DNA from: CAIYRG01 sp965247505 | GTDB taxonomy: Bacteria > Pseudomonadota > Alphaproteobacteria > Micropepsales > Micropepsaceae | Assembly: GCA_965247505.1 (NCBI GenBank) | Contig: OZ252020.1 | Location: 3,100,001 to 3,164,000, forward strand | Length of the DNA stretch: 64,000 bases | Direction of reading: 5' to 3' | Shown: one piece after another, positions 44,708-52,906 of the stretch | Layout of the letters: every line of letters starts with the position of its first letter | Position numbering within the stretch: the first letter of the stretch is position 1 | The notes under the pieces: generated by a model | The model's input: the letters and a program-made list of their open reading frames with translations, nothing else | The model's database searches: none | What the model was told of the DNA's origin: nothing | Program-made: the position numbers and the translations under genes

Positions 44708-45326
44708 ATGGATGTCACGTCGCGTGGTTATCGGGCCTGGCGCAGCCGTCCAATCAGCCAGCGTCAGCGTAACGATCTGGTTCTGTTGGCCCATATCAGA
44801 GAGCAACACCGTTTGAGTCTTGGCAGTTACGGACGTCCGCGTATGACGGAGGAATTGAAAGAGCTGGGCTTGAACGTCGGTCATCGTCGTGTTGGGCGTT
44901 TGATGCGTGAAAACGGTATATCCGTTGTCAGAACCCGTAAATACAAGGCGACAACAGACAGCAATCATCGTTTCAACATTGCACCGAACCTGCTGAACCG
45001 TGACTTCACAGCCACCCTGCCAAACCAGAAATGGGCAGGTGATATCAGCTACATCTGGACGCGCGAGGGGTGGTTATATCTCGCCGTGATGCTGGACCTT
45101 CATTCGCGTCGTGTCATCGGCTGGGCTGTCAGCAACCGGCTCAAGCGTGATCTGGCAATTAGAGCTTTGGATATGGCGGTGGCCCTTCGCAAGCCGCCAC
45201 CAGGATGCACTCATCATACGGATCGGGGCAGCCAGTATTGTTCGCACGACTATCAGAAGCGATTGCGTCAACACGGCTTCAAAGTCTCAATGAGCGGCAA
45301 AGGCGACTGCTACGACAATGCGGTGG
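44708..45326 (+). pseudogene. IS3-family transposase OrfB, 5' part (disrupted)
   Basis: Encodes the first two thirds of the rve-type integrase: LSLGSYGRPRMTEELKELGL, WAGDISYIWTREGWLYLAVM (first Asp) and THHTDRGSQYCSHDYQKRL (second Asp), then GKGDCYDNAV, where the guest IS cuts it. Joining to 46548 restores DNAVVETFFKTLKAE, bringing back the catalytic Glu. The frame extends upstream to about 44648 for the OrfAB fusion product. Confidence 0.9.
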
Positions 45327-45363
45327 TCGTGATCAGCCCCCACTGACTGGTCCAGTTTGAATC

Positions 45364-46179
45364 TTAGTTCATGGTCGGTCTTTCTGGCAACGGGACGATG
45401 GTTTCTGGCGCCGGGGGCCGATAACCGAGGGCACTGTGCGGGCGCTTTGTGTTGTAGTGCCGCCGCCATTGCTCGATGACGATCTGTGCTTCTCTCAAAG
45501 AATAGAAGATTTCCCCGTTGAGAAGTTCGTCCCTGAAGCGTGCGTTGAAGCTCTCGATGTAGCCGTTCTCCCAGGGGCTTCCAGGCTCAATGTAGGCGGT
45601 CTTTGCTCCAACCACGCTGATCCAGTTGCGTACGGCTTCAGCAACAAACTCCGGCCCATTATCGGAACGAATGTAGGCTGGTACGCCATGCAGAATGAAG
45701 AGATCGGTGAGGACATCGATCACATCGGTAGAATTGAGTTTCCGCTTCACCCGAATGGCCAGACATTCCCGACTAAACTCATCCAGGACGTTGAGGGTTC
45801 GGAACACGCGCCCATCGTCGGTTCGATGATGAACAAAATCATAGGACCAGACGTGGTTCACATAGCCTGCCCGCAAGCGGACACACGAGCCATCATTGAG
45901 CCACAGGCGGCCTTTCTTCGGCTGTTTCTGTGGGACCTTAAGCCCCTCCCGTCGCCATAGGCGCTCCACACGCTTGTCATTGATATGCCAACCGGCCCCT
46001 CTAAGGAGGGCGGTAATGCGACGATAGCCGTAGCGGCCATATTGCCGGGCCAGTTCGGTCATGTCGCCGACAAGACGCTCTTCGTCTTCTTTGCCCCTTG
46101 GATCGTGGCGTTGTGTGGTGCGATGCTGACCAAGTACGCGACAGGCACGGCGTTCGGAAACACTCAGCTTGTCACGCAC
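45364..46179 (-). CDS. IS407-type transposase OrfB
   Basis: 271 residues with the rve catalytic core: VWSYDFVHHRTDDGRVFRTL (Asp), AYIRSDNGPEFVAEAVRNWI (Asp) and SPWENGYIESFNARFRDELL (Glu), preceded by the HTH_21 segment YGRYGYRRITALLRGAGW. It is probably made as an OrfAB fusion by frameshifting; the core looks intact, so this copy may be active. Confidence 0.92.
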   Translation of the reverse strand: MRDKLSVSERRACRVLGQHRTTQRHDPRGKEDEERLVGDMTELARQYGRYGYRRITALLRGAGWHINDKRVERLWRREGLKVPQKQPKKGRLWLNDGSCVRLRAGYVNHVWSYDFVHHRTDDGRVFRTLNVLDEFSRECLAIRVKRKLNSTDVIDVLTDLFILHGVPAYIRSDNGPEFVAEAVRNWISVVGAKTAYIEPGSPWENGYIESFNARFRDELLNGEIFYSLREAQIVIEQWRRHYNTKRPHSALGYRPPAPETIVPLPERPTMN

Positions 46180-46211
46180 CTGATCAATGCAACACCTACG
46201 ACGCGAGGGGC

Positions 46212-46490
46212 TTAGAAGTTTCCCCGGGCGGCCTCCGCTAGGATCTGCTTATCAAGCGTGAGGTCCGCAACAGCCCTTCGAAGCCGTTGGTTCTCCACCT
46301 TAAGCCGCTTCAACTGTTTGAGCTGATCTGTACCCATGCCGCCATAGTTCTTGCGCCAGCGGTAGTAGGTGAACGCGGTTACGCCAATCTGGCGAATGGC
46401 ATCGATCCGAGACTTCCCTTGCCCCAGTAAAACGTCAACCTGACGCAGCTTAGATACGATCTCTTCTGGTTTATGGCGCTTAGCAGCCAT
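46212..46490 (-). CDS. IS407-type transposase OrfA
   Basis: 92 residues from ATG 46490 (AGGAGG upstream). The helix-turn-helix KPEEIVSKLRQVDVLLGQGK, then DAIRQIGVTAFTYYRWRKNY, is characteristic of IS407-group OrfA, followed by a coiled coil (QLKQLKRLKVENQRLRRAVA). Confidence 0.92.
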   Translation of the reverse strand: MAAKRHKPEEIVSKLRQVDVLLGQGKSRIDAIRQIGVTAFTYYRWRKNYGGMGTDQLKQLKRLKVENQRLRRAVADLTLDKQILAEAARGNF

Positions 46491-46547
46491 CTTCGGTCCT
46501 CCTCTTTCCATCACAATAGGGTGGACCAATTCAAAGGGGGAGGATCA

Positions 46548-46724
46548 GTCGAGACCTTTTTCAAAACGCTAAAGGCTGAATTGATCTGGCGCCAAACCTG
46601 GCAAACCAGAAGACAGGTCGAGGGCGCGCTCTTTCAATACATCAACGGCTTCTACAATCTGCGTAGACGCCAGTCAGCTTTGGGAGGTAAAAGCCCCTTG
46701 GCCTTCGAACAAAAGGCCGCTTAA
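46548..46724 (+). pseudogene. IS3-family transposase OrfB, 3' part (disrupted)
   Basis: The remaining third of the host OrfB: VETFFKTLKAELIWRQTWQT with the catalytic Glu, then GALFQYINGFYNLRRRQSAL and the stop TAA at 46724, followed 10 bases later by the right inverted repeat. Same frame as 44708-45326 when the guest IS is removed. Confidence 0.9.
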
Positions 46725-46762
46725 ATGAGTAGCGGACCCGGAATCAAACCGGGGCAAGTCCA

Positions 46763-47032
46763 CTTGCGGCAGCGCAGGACGCCAGGGCGGGTTTCAAAGT
46801 GGAACGGCTCTCCCGCCGTGCCGCAGTGCGGGCAGGCAAAGCCGTCTCCCCAGCGGGCTTTCTCCAGGCAGGCGGCGCAGGCCGCATCATCGGGGAAAAG
46901 TCGCTGGAACTCGGGTAGCGAATGCGGGAATGGGAGATCGGCGCGGTCGAGAACATCCATGGCGCGCTCCCCTATATCCGGTTTGCGCCCATTCTAGCCC
47001 TAGTGGGTGTGGGTGTAAACCAGATAGGCAAG
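46763..47032 (-). mobile_element. IS1595-family fragment (left end only), copy 3
   Basis: 270 bases nearly identical to the left end of the copies at 19052 and 31763, in reverse orientation: inverted repeat CTTGCCTATCTGGTT (one change) at 47032, then the upstream leader and the first 66 codons of the transposase through the zinc ribbon. It is cut at CRK by the right end of the IS3-family element. The frame runs out into that element and stops at 46721. The rest of the IS1595 copy is missing from both sides. Confidence 0.92.
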
Positions 47033-47349
47033 GTTCGTTCTATGAGCATTTCGATTTCAGAGCGTCCCCGACAGACCCGATGCATCTTTTCATCCTACTT
47101 AAGGATGTGAAATCGCTTTTTGCGTGATGATCGAACCAGTCTCGACGAAATTCGAACCGGTCTCAGTGCGAAAGTCTCTACAAAAACGGATATTGAAAAA
47201 TGCCGAGTGGAGACTTTCGGAAGAATTGGCGAGAATAGACTCGAAATTGGGTCTCTGTTGCGCCGAAAGCGGGAAGTGTTACCGTTAACCCTCGGAAAAG
47301 ACGGACCTCTTTGCGAGCTAGAATAATCCGTACACAGACGGACACTGTT
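47033..47349. other. Intergenic region, 317 bases, with the right copy of the diverged repeat
   Basis: No gene is supported. It contains 47132-47229, related to 44162-44258 (TCGAACCAGTCTC, TTCGAACCGGTCTC, CAAAAACGGATATTG), and ends at the 3' end of tRNA-Gln. Confidence 0.5.
47132..47229 (+). repeat. Diverged direct repeat, right copy
   Basis: Partner of 44162-44258, same strand and block order. The copies differ at many positions, so the duplication is old compared with the insertion sequences it brackets. Confidence 0.55.
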
Positions 47350-47424
47350 TGGCTGGGGCGGGAGGATTCGAACCTCCGCATGCCGGGATCAAAACCCGGT
47401 GCCTTACCGCTTGGCTACGCCCCA
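47350..47424 (-). tRNA. tRNA-Gln (anticodon TTG)
   Basis: Minus-strand cloverleaf: acceptor TGGGGCG with CGCCCCA, D arm GCCAAGCGGTAAGGC, anticodon stem CCGGG/CCCGG with loop TTTTGAT (anticodon TTG), T arm GGAGGTTCGAATCCTCC, discriminator G and encoded CCA. It reads CAA (and CAG by wobble). Confidence 0.96.
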
Positions 47425-47540
47425 TTCTAGCTCGGAATCGGCCGGGACCATACTCAAACGTGCCTTAAGCGGCAATGTCCTGGCCGATGCTTGCTGCACC
47501 CCCGTGTGATGGCTATAACCCGCCCGCTTAAGGGTTTTGG

Positions 47541-47617
47541 CGGAGGGTAGCTCAGCTTGGTAGAGCACCACGTTCGGGACGTGGGGGCCGGAGGTTCAAA
47601 TCCTCTCTCTCCGACCA
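47541..47617 (+). tRNA. tRNA-Pro (anticodon CGG)
   Basis: Acceptor CGGAGGG with CTCTCCG (one G-U pair), D arm GCTCAGCTTGGTAGAGC, anticodon stem CCACG/CGTGG with loop TTCGGGA (anticodon CGG), T arm GGAGGTTCAAATCCTCT, discriminator A and encoded CCA. It decodes CCG. Confidence 0.96.
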
Positions 47618-47987
47618 ATTGCCCGTGCCGCCTCAACCGGTCGACGCAACACCTTGGCGCAAACGGAGGAGTCTGAGTTTGTGCTTACGAGCCAAAGGCA
47701 TAGTCCGTGGTTCACCTTGCACGAGAAGCCTGGGCCGTGGAATCACTGCCAGCGCAGCCCCAATGGGAACGTCAAACGCCTGCTCTGATAACGCTTTCTG
47801 AAGAGTGCTGTGTTTTCGATCTATTCGCTCTCGCATCCGAGAAAAGTGGCCGGACGGCTCAAGAACGGTCCTGAAAGACTTTGAGGTTCTAACCCCCGGC
47901 AGAGAGTCCTGCCGCTAGTGTTGCGTTGATCCATTGAGACCGCACCCCCATTTCTTCTTAATTCGCGATGCTCATTCACCTGCGCGC
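47618..47987. other. Intergenic region, 370 bases
   Basis: Between tRNA-Pro and the 3' end of the solute-binding pseudogene. A minus-strand frame at 47633-47836 (67 codons, RERIDRKHSTLQKALSEQAF) has no ribosome site or recognisable family and I do not call it a gene. Nothing else seen. Confidence 0.45.
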
Positions 47988-49199
47988 CTAAAGCCGCGTC
48001 GGGCTGATCTGTGGGATAATGACCCAGCGGCCGCGTCGCGTTTGGGCAAGAAAGACATCCTGCTGCCCTGAATGATTGTCGACGGAGAACATGATCGGCG
48101 GCATATCGATCAAGGGATCGCTATAGGGGCCCAAAGTTTCCAGCGCATGGCGAAAATTGGCCTGGGTGGGCGTGCGGCCAACGCGGGTCAAGACGTTGAG
48201 AAAAAGACGTGCATTGCGGTAGGCGCTCAGCGCTTGGGCCGAAGCGACCATGTCGAATTTCGTCTCATAATTGCGGGCCCATTCTCCCAGGAGCGGATCA
48301 TTCGTATAGGGAATCGGAATCTGCCCGACGGCATAAAGCCCTTCGACAATTTCGCCGCCAAGCGCGGCAAGTTAGGGCGTGTAGCAAGACGACGCGCATA
48401 GGAATGTCGGACTCCAGCGCAATTGCCGCGCCGCTTGCATGATCCCTATGGTCTCAACGCCGACTGCGCCGAGCACAATGATGTCGACATCGCGCTCCCG
48501 CAGCCAGCGCATCGGCAGGGAATAATCCGATGCGTCGCGAGCGATAGTAATGTCTGCATTAATTTCAGCGCCCATCGCGTTCGCTTGGGCCTTGGCGCCT
48601 GAGCGTACCGCCTGGCCGAAATCATCATCCGACGCCATTATTGCTACATTGCCCGGTCGCATTTCGAGGACGCGGCGAAGCCCGGTGGCAATTTCGATTT
48701 CGTTCGATTGCGTCAATGAAAATCCAAAAGGCGATGCTAAATCGGGCGCATCCCCTGCGCTTGTGACGGGAAAAAGGTAGAGGATGTTGTTTTCCAGAGC
48801 TGCGGCCGCTGCAGCGTTGGTGGTTGGCGTGCCGAGCGGGCTTAATATCGCGAATGCCCGGTCGCGCTCGACCAATTCATGAACCGTCTGCGCCGCGCGT
48901 GCCGGATCATAGCCATCGTCTTTGGTAATAAGCCGAAGCCTACGATCATTTACGCCGCCCGCCTCATTGGCCTCCTCAAAAGCCATTTCGATTCCGTTGC
49001 GAACGGCCATTCCCCAAGCGCTTAAGGGGCCCGAAAGATTGACATGGGTACCGATAACGACTTCTTCGGAATAAATCCCTTGTGCGGCGTGGCCAGCGCT
49101 TGCCGTCAGCAATAATGATACGAAAGCAAAGATCGCAATGCCGATGCGGCCAATAGGTCGCTTTAGTGTTTTCGGGGTGTACGCACTAACCATGCTCAT
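47988..49199 (-). pseudogene. Branched-chain amino-acid-type solute-binding protein with one in-frame stop
   Basis: A 403-codon frame encodes a type I periplasmic binding protein (LivJ/Peripla_BP_6 type): signal peptide to SAGHAAQ, then VVIGTHVNLSGPLSAWGMAV, GIEMAFEEANEAGGVNDRRL, and LITKDDGYDP. TAA at 48374-48372 interrupts it after FLCASSCYTP; the same frame then continues LAALGGEIVEGLYAVGQIPI to the true end at 47988. No frameshift is involved. No permease or ATPase genes are adjacent. It is either a pseudogene or a case of stop readthrough; a base-call error is possible. Confidence 0.8.
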
Positions 49200-49412
49200 A
49201 GCTTCAAATTAGAATAGGGCTAAATTGGGGTCAAACGCTGCTGATTTGGTTGTGAGCGCCGACAAGGTGTAAATGGCACGCGTTATCGGAATTTTCTTTG
49301 CGCAAAGCGTTGTTTGGGTCCGTGAAGCGGCCCAATTTGTCGCAACGCAACAAAACCCGCGGGCGCCAATAGCACATGCCAAATTTTTGATGAATTTGCG
49401 GAATTTGCAAGC

Positions 49413-50111
49413 ATGAGTAGCGATTGGGACAAGAACGCCAAGGCTTGGATCGAGCATGTGGGCGTGCGTGGCGATTTTAGCCGCGAATATGTGCTTGATC
49501 CGGTCATGCTTGCGCGCGTCCGATCAGGTTTTTTTAAGTCCGCGCTCGATGTCGGCTGCGGCGAGGGCCGCTTTTGCCGGCTCCTGGCAAAAGAAAACAT
49601 TCCCGCCATCGGCATTGATCCTACAGACGCGTTTATTGCCGAGGCGCGTAAACAAGACCCGAAAGGCGATTATCGGTTAGGCGGGGCCGAAGCGCTTGGA
49701 TTTGACGATAGCAGTTTCGATCTTGTGGTCAGCTATTTGACGCTCATCGATATTTAGGATTTTCGAACCGCCATTGCCGAGATGACCCGTGTGCTGGCGC
49801 CCGGTGGGAAACTGCTTGTCGCCAATGTCGCGAGTTTCTTTTCCGCCGGCCCTCCTGATGGCTTGAGGAGTGATGAGCTGTCGGGCGAGGCTGGTTTCCC
49901 GATCGATCATTACTTCGATGAGTGCGTTCAAACAGTCAAAATCGGAAACGTTCACGTTCGAAATTGGCACCGACCCTTCAGCGCTTATATGGAATGTTTT
50001 TTGGCGATGGGGCTGAGGCTTATCCATTTCGCGGAGCCGCTTCCCGTCGGCGGCGATCCGGAACTTCAACAGGCCGTTCAACGCGTTCCAGCTTTTGTTG
50101 TTCTTGAGTGA
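49413..50111 (+). pseudogene. Class I SAM-dependent methyltransferase with one in-frame stop
   Basis: A 232-codon frame has the methyltransferase fold: motif I ALDVGCGEGRFCRLLAKENI near residue 45, GIDPTDAFIAEAR, and FDDSSFDLVVSYLTLIDI. TAG at 49755 then interrupts; the same frame continues DFRTAIAEMTRVLAPGGKLL to the stop at 50111. All canonical motifs are otherwise kept. Gln or Glu would fit at the stop position. The start ATG has only a weak ribosome site. Substrate unknown. Confidence 0.8.
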
Positions 50112-50436
50112 CAGAAGCCTTGGTCAGACGACAACGCCTAAGGGATCGGATTTCAATCACCGCTGTGGTCGTAATAATCTGTGTACGAACTAAATGCCTT
50201 ACTGAGCGTGTAATCTTGAAAGCGAAGCGATCTGTCCACGACTCGCCATTTGGGCGTTCGGGCAGTGCATTTGCCAACAGCCCGGCGGCCGCACGTAAAT
50301 CCCAACCTATCCACTGGGAGAGTGCGCTGGACGCTTGGCTGGGCCTTGATGGACAGGCTACAAGAGGATGGATTCCGCTTCTTGCGGGAGGGATATGCCG
50401 CGATGTTTCGAGGTTTGAGACCGGCGGGGAGGGGAT
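50112..50436. other. Intergenic region, 325 bases, upstream of the antiporter operon
   Basis: No gene supported. It should contain the promoter of the 50437-57846 operon; I cannot identify a clear -35/-10 pair. GGGGAGGGG 2-10 bases before 50437 is a strong ribosome site. Confidence 0.45.
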
Positions 50437-50907
50437 ATGCGTATCGTCAGCCTTGGGGCCGCGTTGCTTGCCTTCTGGCTCGCGCTGTCGGGCCATTACA
50501 CCTTGTTTTTGGTTACGCTTGGCGTTGCAAGTGCCGTTCTGTGCACCGTACTGGCGCTGCGGTTGCGGATACTAGATGAGGCGCATGCAGTTCATCTCTT
50601 GCCACGCGCATTTACCTATTGGCCCTGGCTTATCTGGGAAATTCTCAAATCGGCCTGGTCCGTATCTTGGGCGGTCCTGCATCCGCGGCTTCCTATTTCT
50701 CCCACCATGTTGTCCGTCAAAGCCGGACAAAAGACAGCGATCGGAATTGCGACCTACGCAAACTCGATCACACTGACACCCGGCACGCTCACCGTCGGTA
50801 TCGACGGCGACAATGTGCTTGTTCATGCGCTCAACGCTGCGGGCGCGGATGATTTGGAGTCGGGCAGAATGGACGCCAGAGTGAGCCGTTTCGAGGGGCA
50901 GAAATAA
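50437..50907 (+). CDS. mrpE: Mrp antiporter subunit E
   Basis: 156 residues. Two N-terminal hydrophobic segments (IVSLGAALLAFWLALSGHY and FLVTLGVASAVLCTVLALRL), then RAFTYWPWLIWEILKSAWSV and TPGTLTVGIDGDNVLVHALN, the MrpE/MnhE pattern. It begins a ten-gene operon in which neighbours overlap by a few bases. MrpE is an accessory membrane subunit of the multi-subunit Na+(K+)/H+ antiporter and the equivalent of MbhA in membrane-bound hydrogenases. Confidence 0.93.
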   Translation: MRIVSLGAALLAFWLALSGHYTLFLVTLGVASAVLCTVLALRLRILDEAHAVHLLPRAFTYWPWLIWEILKSAWSVSWAVLHPRLPISPTMLSVKAGQKTAIGIATYANSITLTPGTLTVGIDGDNVLVHALNAAGADDLESGRMDARVSRFEGQK

Positions 50908-51188
50908 TGTTTGTCCTCGCCACCGCAGCGATCCTCATAGCCTTCGCGCTGGTCATGGTGCGTGCCGTCAAAGGACCAACAGTTTTCGACCGCGCGCTTG
51001 CCGGCAATTCGATCGGGATGCTGGCTATCTTATTGCTTGCCGCAATCGGTTTCTTGTCCGAACGTCCGGAATTCCTCGACATCGCGCTGACCTATGGGCT
51101 TTTGAATCTAATTGCCACGCTCGCCGTGCTGAAATTTTTTCGTCATGGCGATCTCGCCTGCGACCCGGAAGAGGAGGGCGGCTCGTAA
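50907..51188 (+). CDS. mrpF: Mrp antiporter subunit F
   Basis: 93 residues, three hydrophobic segments, with VRAVKGPTVFDRALAGNSIG as the conserved first loop and EFLDIALTYGLLNLIATLAV. This is MrpF/MnhF (MbhB equivalent). The ATG overlaps the last base of the mrpE stop. Confidence 0.93.
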   Translation: MFVLATAAILIAFALVMVRAVKGPTVFDRALAGNSIGMLAILLLAAIGFLSERPEFLDIALTYGLLNLIATLAVLKFFRHGDLACDPEEEGGS

Positions 51189-51544
51189 TGGATTTTATCG
51201 TAGAGTTGCTGAGCTGGTTTTTCATTTCACTGGGATCGTTCTTTGTCGTTTGCGGCGCGCTTGGGATGCTGCGGCTGCCCGATATCTACACGCGACTACA
51301 CAGCGCCAGCGTCATCGACACAGCGGGAGCAGGGTTTCTTATCCTGGGGATGATGTTGCAGGCGGGATGGAGTCTCGTCACGGTAAAGCTCGTTTTTGTT
51401 CTTGCGATATTTTTCTTCACCCTTCCGGTAGCTGCCCATGCGCTCGCGCGTGCGGCTTTGCATGAAGGCATCAAACCCGAATTGGCCGAGGACAGAACCG
51501 GAACGGCGTCTGAGCGCGATGCCGGCGAAGCGGCGAAAGATTAG
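51188..51544 (+). CDS. mrpG: Mrp antiporter subunit G
   Basis: 118 residues with three membrane segments and the signature ALGMLRLPDIYTRLHSASVI, followed by a longer charged C-terminal tail (ELAEDRTGTASERDAGEAAK). This is MrpG/MnhG (MbhC equivalent). Start overlaps the mrpF stop. Confidence 0.93.
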   Translation: MDFIVELLSWFFISLGSFFVVCGALGMLRLPDIYTRLHSASVIDTAGAGFLILGMMLQAGWSLVTVKLVFVLAIFFFTLPVAAHALARAALHEGIKPELAEDRTGTASERDAGEAAKD

Positions 51545-51553
51545 AGAGCGGCG

Positions 51554-52129
51554 ATGGAAGCGATCATAAATATGGCGCTTTTGACGCTGCTTGCGATGGT
51601 GACGGTTGCAATCATTGCTCAGCGCAGCCTGATCGGCGTCGTAATCCTCGCCGGCATTTACAGTTTTCTGATGGCGAGCGTGATGATCGTGCTCGACGCC
51701 GTCGATGTTGCGCTGACCGAAGCCTCGGTGGGCGCAGGAATTTCAACGGTCCTGCTGCTTGGCGCGCTCCATTTGACCAAGACACGTGAGATTTCGATCC
51801 CCCGGCCCAAAGCAGGTCCGATTTTGCTTTCGCTTGTGGTTGGTGTGGCTCTGGTTTGGGGCGCGCTCGTTTTGCCGCCTTTCGGCGACCCGAATACCGC
51901 GATCCATATGCATGTTGGGTCATATTATTTAGATGACGCCGTCGCCGAAACCAATGTGCCCAATATCGTCACTGCAATTCTCGCCGACTATCGCGGTTTC
52001 GATACGCTGGGCGAAACGACAGTGATATTCACTGCAGGCATAGGCGTACTTCTCCTTCTAAAAGGGCTTCGCAGACGGGGTGCCGGGTCCGACGAAGCTG
52101 GCTCTAACGAAGAGGAGAAAAGGGATTGA
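51554..52129 (+). CDS. MrpA C-terminal-type subunit (fused MbhD/MbhE-like)
   Basis: 191 residues: an N-terminal DUF4040-like part (VVILAGIYSFLMASVMIVLD, then VALTEASVGAGISTVLLLGA) and a second part with membrane helices and ADYRGFDTLGETTVIFTAGI. In canonical Mrp these parts are the C-terminus of the large MrpA; here they form a separate protein, as in Mbh-type complexes, but with MbhD and MbhE fused. The acidic residue in VDVALTEASVG lies in a predicted membrane helix and is likely in the ion path. Confidence 0.88.
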   Translation: MEAIINMALLTLLAMVTVAIIAQRSLIGVVILAGIYSFLMASVMIVLDAVDVALTEASVGAGISTVLLLGALHLTKTREISIPRPKAGPILLSLVVGVALVWGALVLPPFGDPNTAIHMHVGSYYLDDAVAETNVPNIVTAILADYRGFDTLGETTVIFTAGIGVLLLLKGLRRRGAGSDEAGSNEEEKRD

Positions 52130-52542
52130 ACGCCGATCTTATCCAGCGCATCGCGACCAAGCTGTTATTGCCGTTCATCATGCTCTTCGCGTTCTATGTG
52201 CAATTCCACGGTGAATCGAGCCCGGGCGGAGGCTTTCAAGCCGGCGTAATCATTGCTGCGGCAGTGATCCTCGTTTCGATCACATTTGGCCAAACCGTCG
52301 CGAAGAAAATCGCGCCATGGGGGCTGATCGAGCGCATGATTCCGCTTGGCGTTTTGATATTTGCAGGCACGGGTGTTGTGAGCCTCTTAAACGGGGCAAA
52401 CTATCTCGATTATTCGGTTTTGGCGCATGATCCCGTGCACGGCCATGAGTACGGCATCATCATTGTGGAAATCGGGGTGTTGATCACTGTTGCTGGGACA
52501 ATGATCGCTTTGTTTTACGCATTCGTCGAGCGGGGGCGTTGA
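52126..52542 (+). CDS. mrpB: Mrp antiporter subunit B
   Basis: 138 residues starting with TTG 52126, which overlaps the previous stop (TTGA). Four membrane segments and the signature LLPFIMLFAFYVQFHGESSP, then GGGFQAGVIIAAAVIL, the MnhB/MrpB domain. Equivalent of MbhF. Confidence 0.92.
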   Translation: MNADLIQRIATKLLLPFIMLFAFYVQFHGESSPGGGFQAGVIIAAAVILVSITFGQTVAKKIAPWGLIERMIPLGVLIFAGTGVVSLLNGANYLDYSVLAHDPVHGHEYGIIIVEIGVLITVAGTMIALFYAFVERGR

Positions 52543-52549
52543 GCAGGTC

Positions 52550-52906
52550 GTGACCACTTTCGTCGAGCATTATAATTACGTCATCACGATTTTTCTTATG
52601 GTCGCGGGACTCTATATCGTCGTGGCCCGTAGCAATCTTATCAAGAAGCTAATCGGTCTCTCTGTTTTTCAAACTTCGGTCTATCTTCTCTATCTTGCCC
52701 CGGCGAAGATTATCGGAGGCACCGCGCCGATTCTTCATCCCGACTTCGAGCTATATTCCAATCCTCTTCCGCATGTTTTGATCCTGACCGCGATCGTCGT
52801 CGGCGTCGGAACGCTTGCGCTCGGTCTTGCTCTGGTTGTGCGCATCAATGAGGCATATGGCAGCATTGAAGAGGACAAGATTTTCGAACAGAGCCGCGAG
52901 GAATGA
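52550..52906 (+). CDS. mrpC: Mrp antiporter subunit C (NuoK-like)
   Basis: 118 residues from GTG 52550. Three membrane helices with LIKKLIGLSVFQTSVYLLYL and NPLPHVLILTAIVVGVGTLA, the NuoK/MnhC pattern. It ends in ATGA overlap with the next gene. The equivalent in Mbh is MbhG. Confidence 0.92.
   Translation: MTTFVEHYNYVITIFLMVAGLYIVVARSNLIKKLIGLSVFQTSVYLLYLAPAKIIGGTAPILHPDFELYSNPLPHVLILTAIVVGVGTLALGLALVVRINEAYGSIEEDKIFEQSREE

Larger units (their letters stand above)
45330..46547 (-). mobile_element. IS407-type IS3-family element nested in OrfB
   Basis: A 1218-bp element with inverted ends TGATCAGCCCCCACTGACTG and TGATCCTCCCCCTTTGAATT (read inward), flanked by a 4-bp target duplication GTCG at 45326-45329 and 46548-46551. 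Four-base duplications and this OrfA type point to the IS407 group. Removing the element and one GTCG restores the host OrfB frame exactly. Confidence 0.93.
44310..46762 (+). mobile_element. IS3-family element, interrupted by another IS
   Basis: The ends are inverted repeats of about 29 bases: TGGACATGCCCCGCATTTGT on the left and TGGACTTGCCCCGGTTTGAT read inward from the right, both continuing TCCGGGTCC. Inside are orfA, orfB and a second IS (45330-46547) inserted in orfB. Without the guest and its 4-bp duplication the element is about 1.23 kb. No target duplication is seen: the left flank ends ACTAG and the right flank is cut-off IS1595 sequence, pointing to a deletion or rearrangement next to it. 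Confidence 0.9.

Noticed and set aside
47633..47836. 67-codon minus-strand frame near tRNA-Pro
   Set aside because: No ribosome site, no recognised family and Arg/Leu-rich composition; kept only as an intergenic note.
35815..49757. A changed genetic code with TAA/TAG read as Gln
   Set aside because: TAA and TAG end many intact genes here at the expected family length, including prfC and the TonB receptor, and the tRNA-Gln seen has a normal TTG anticodon.
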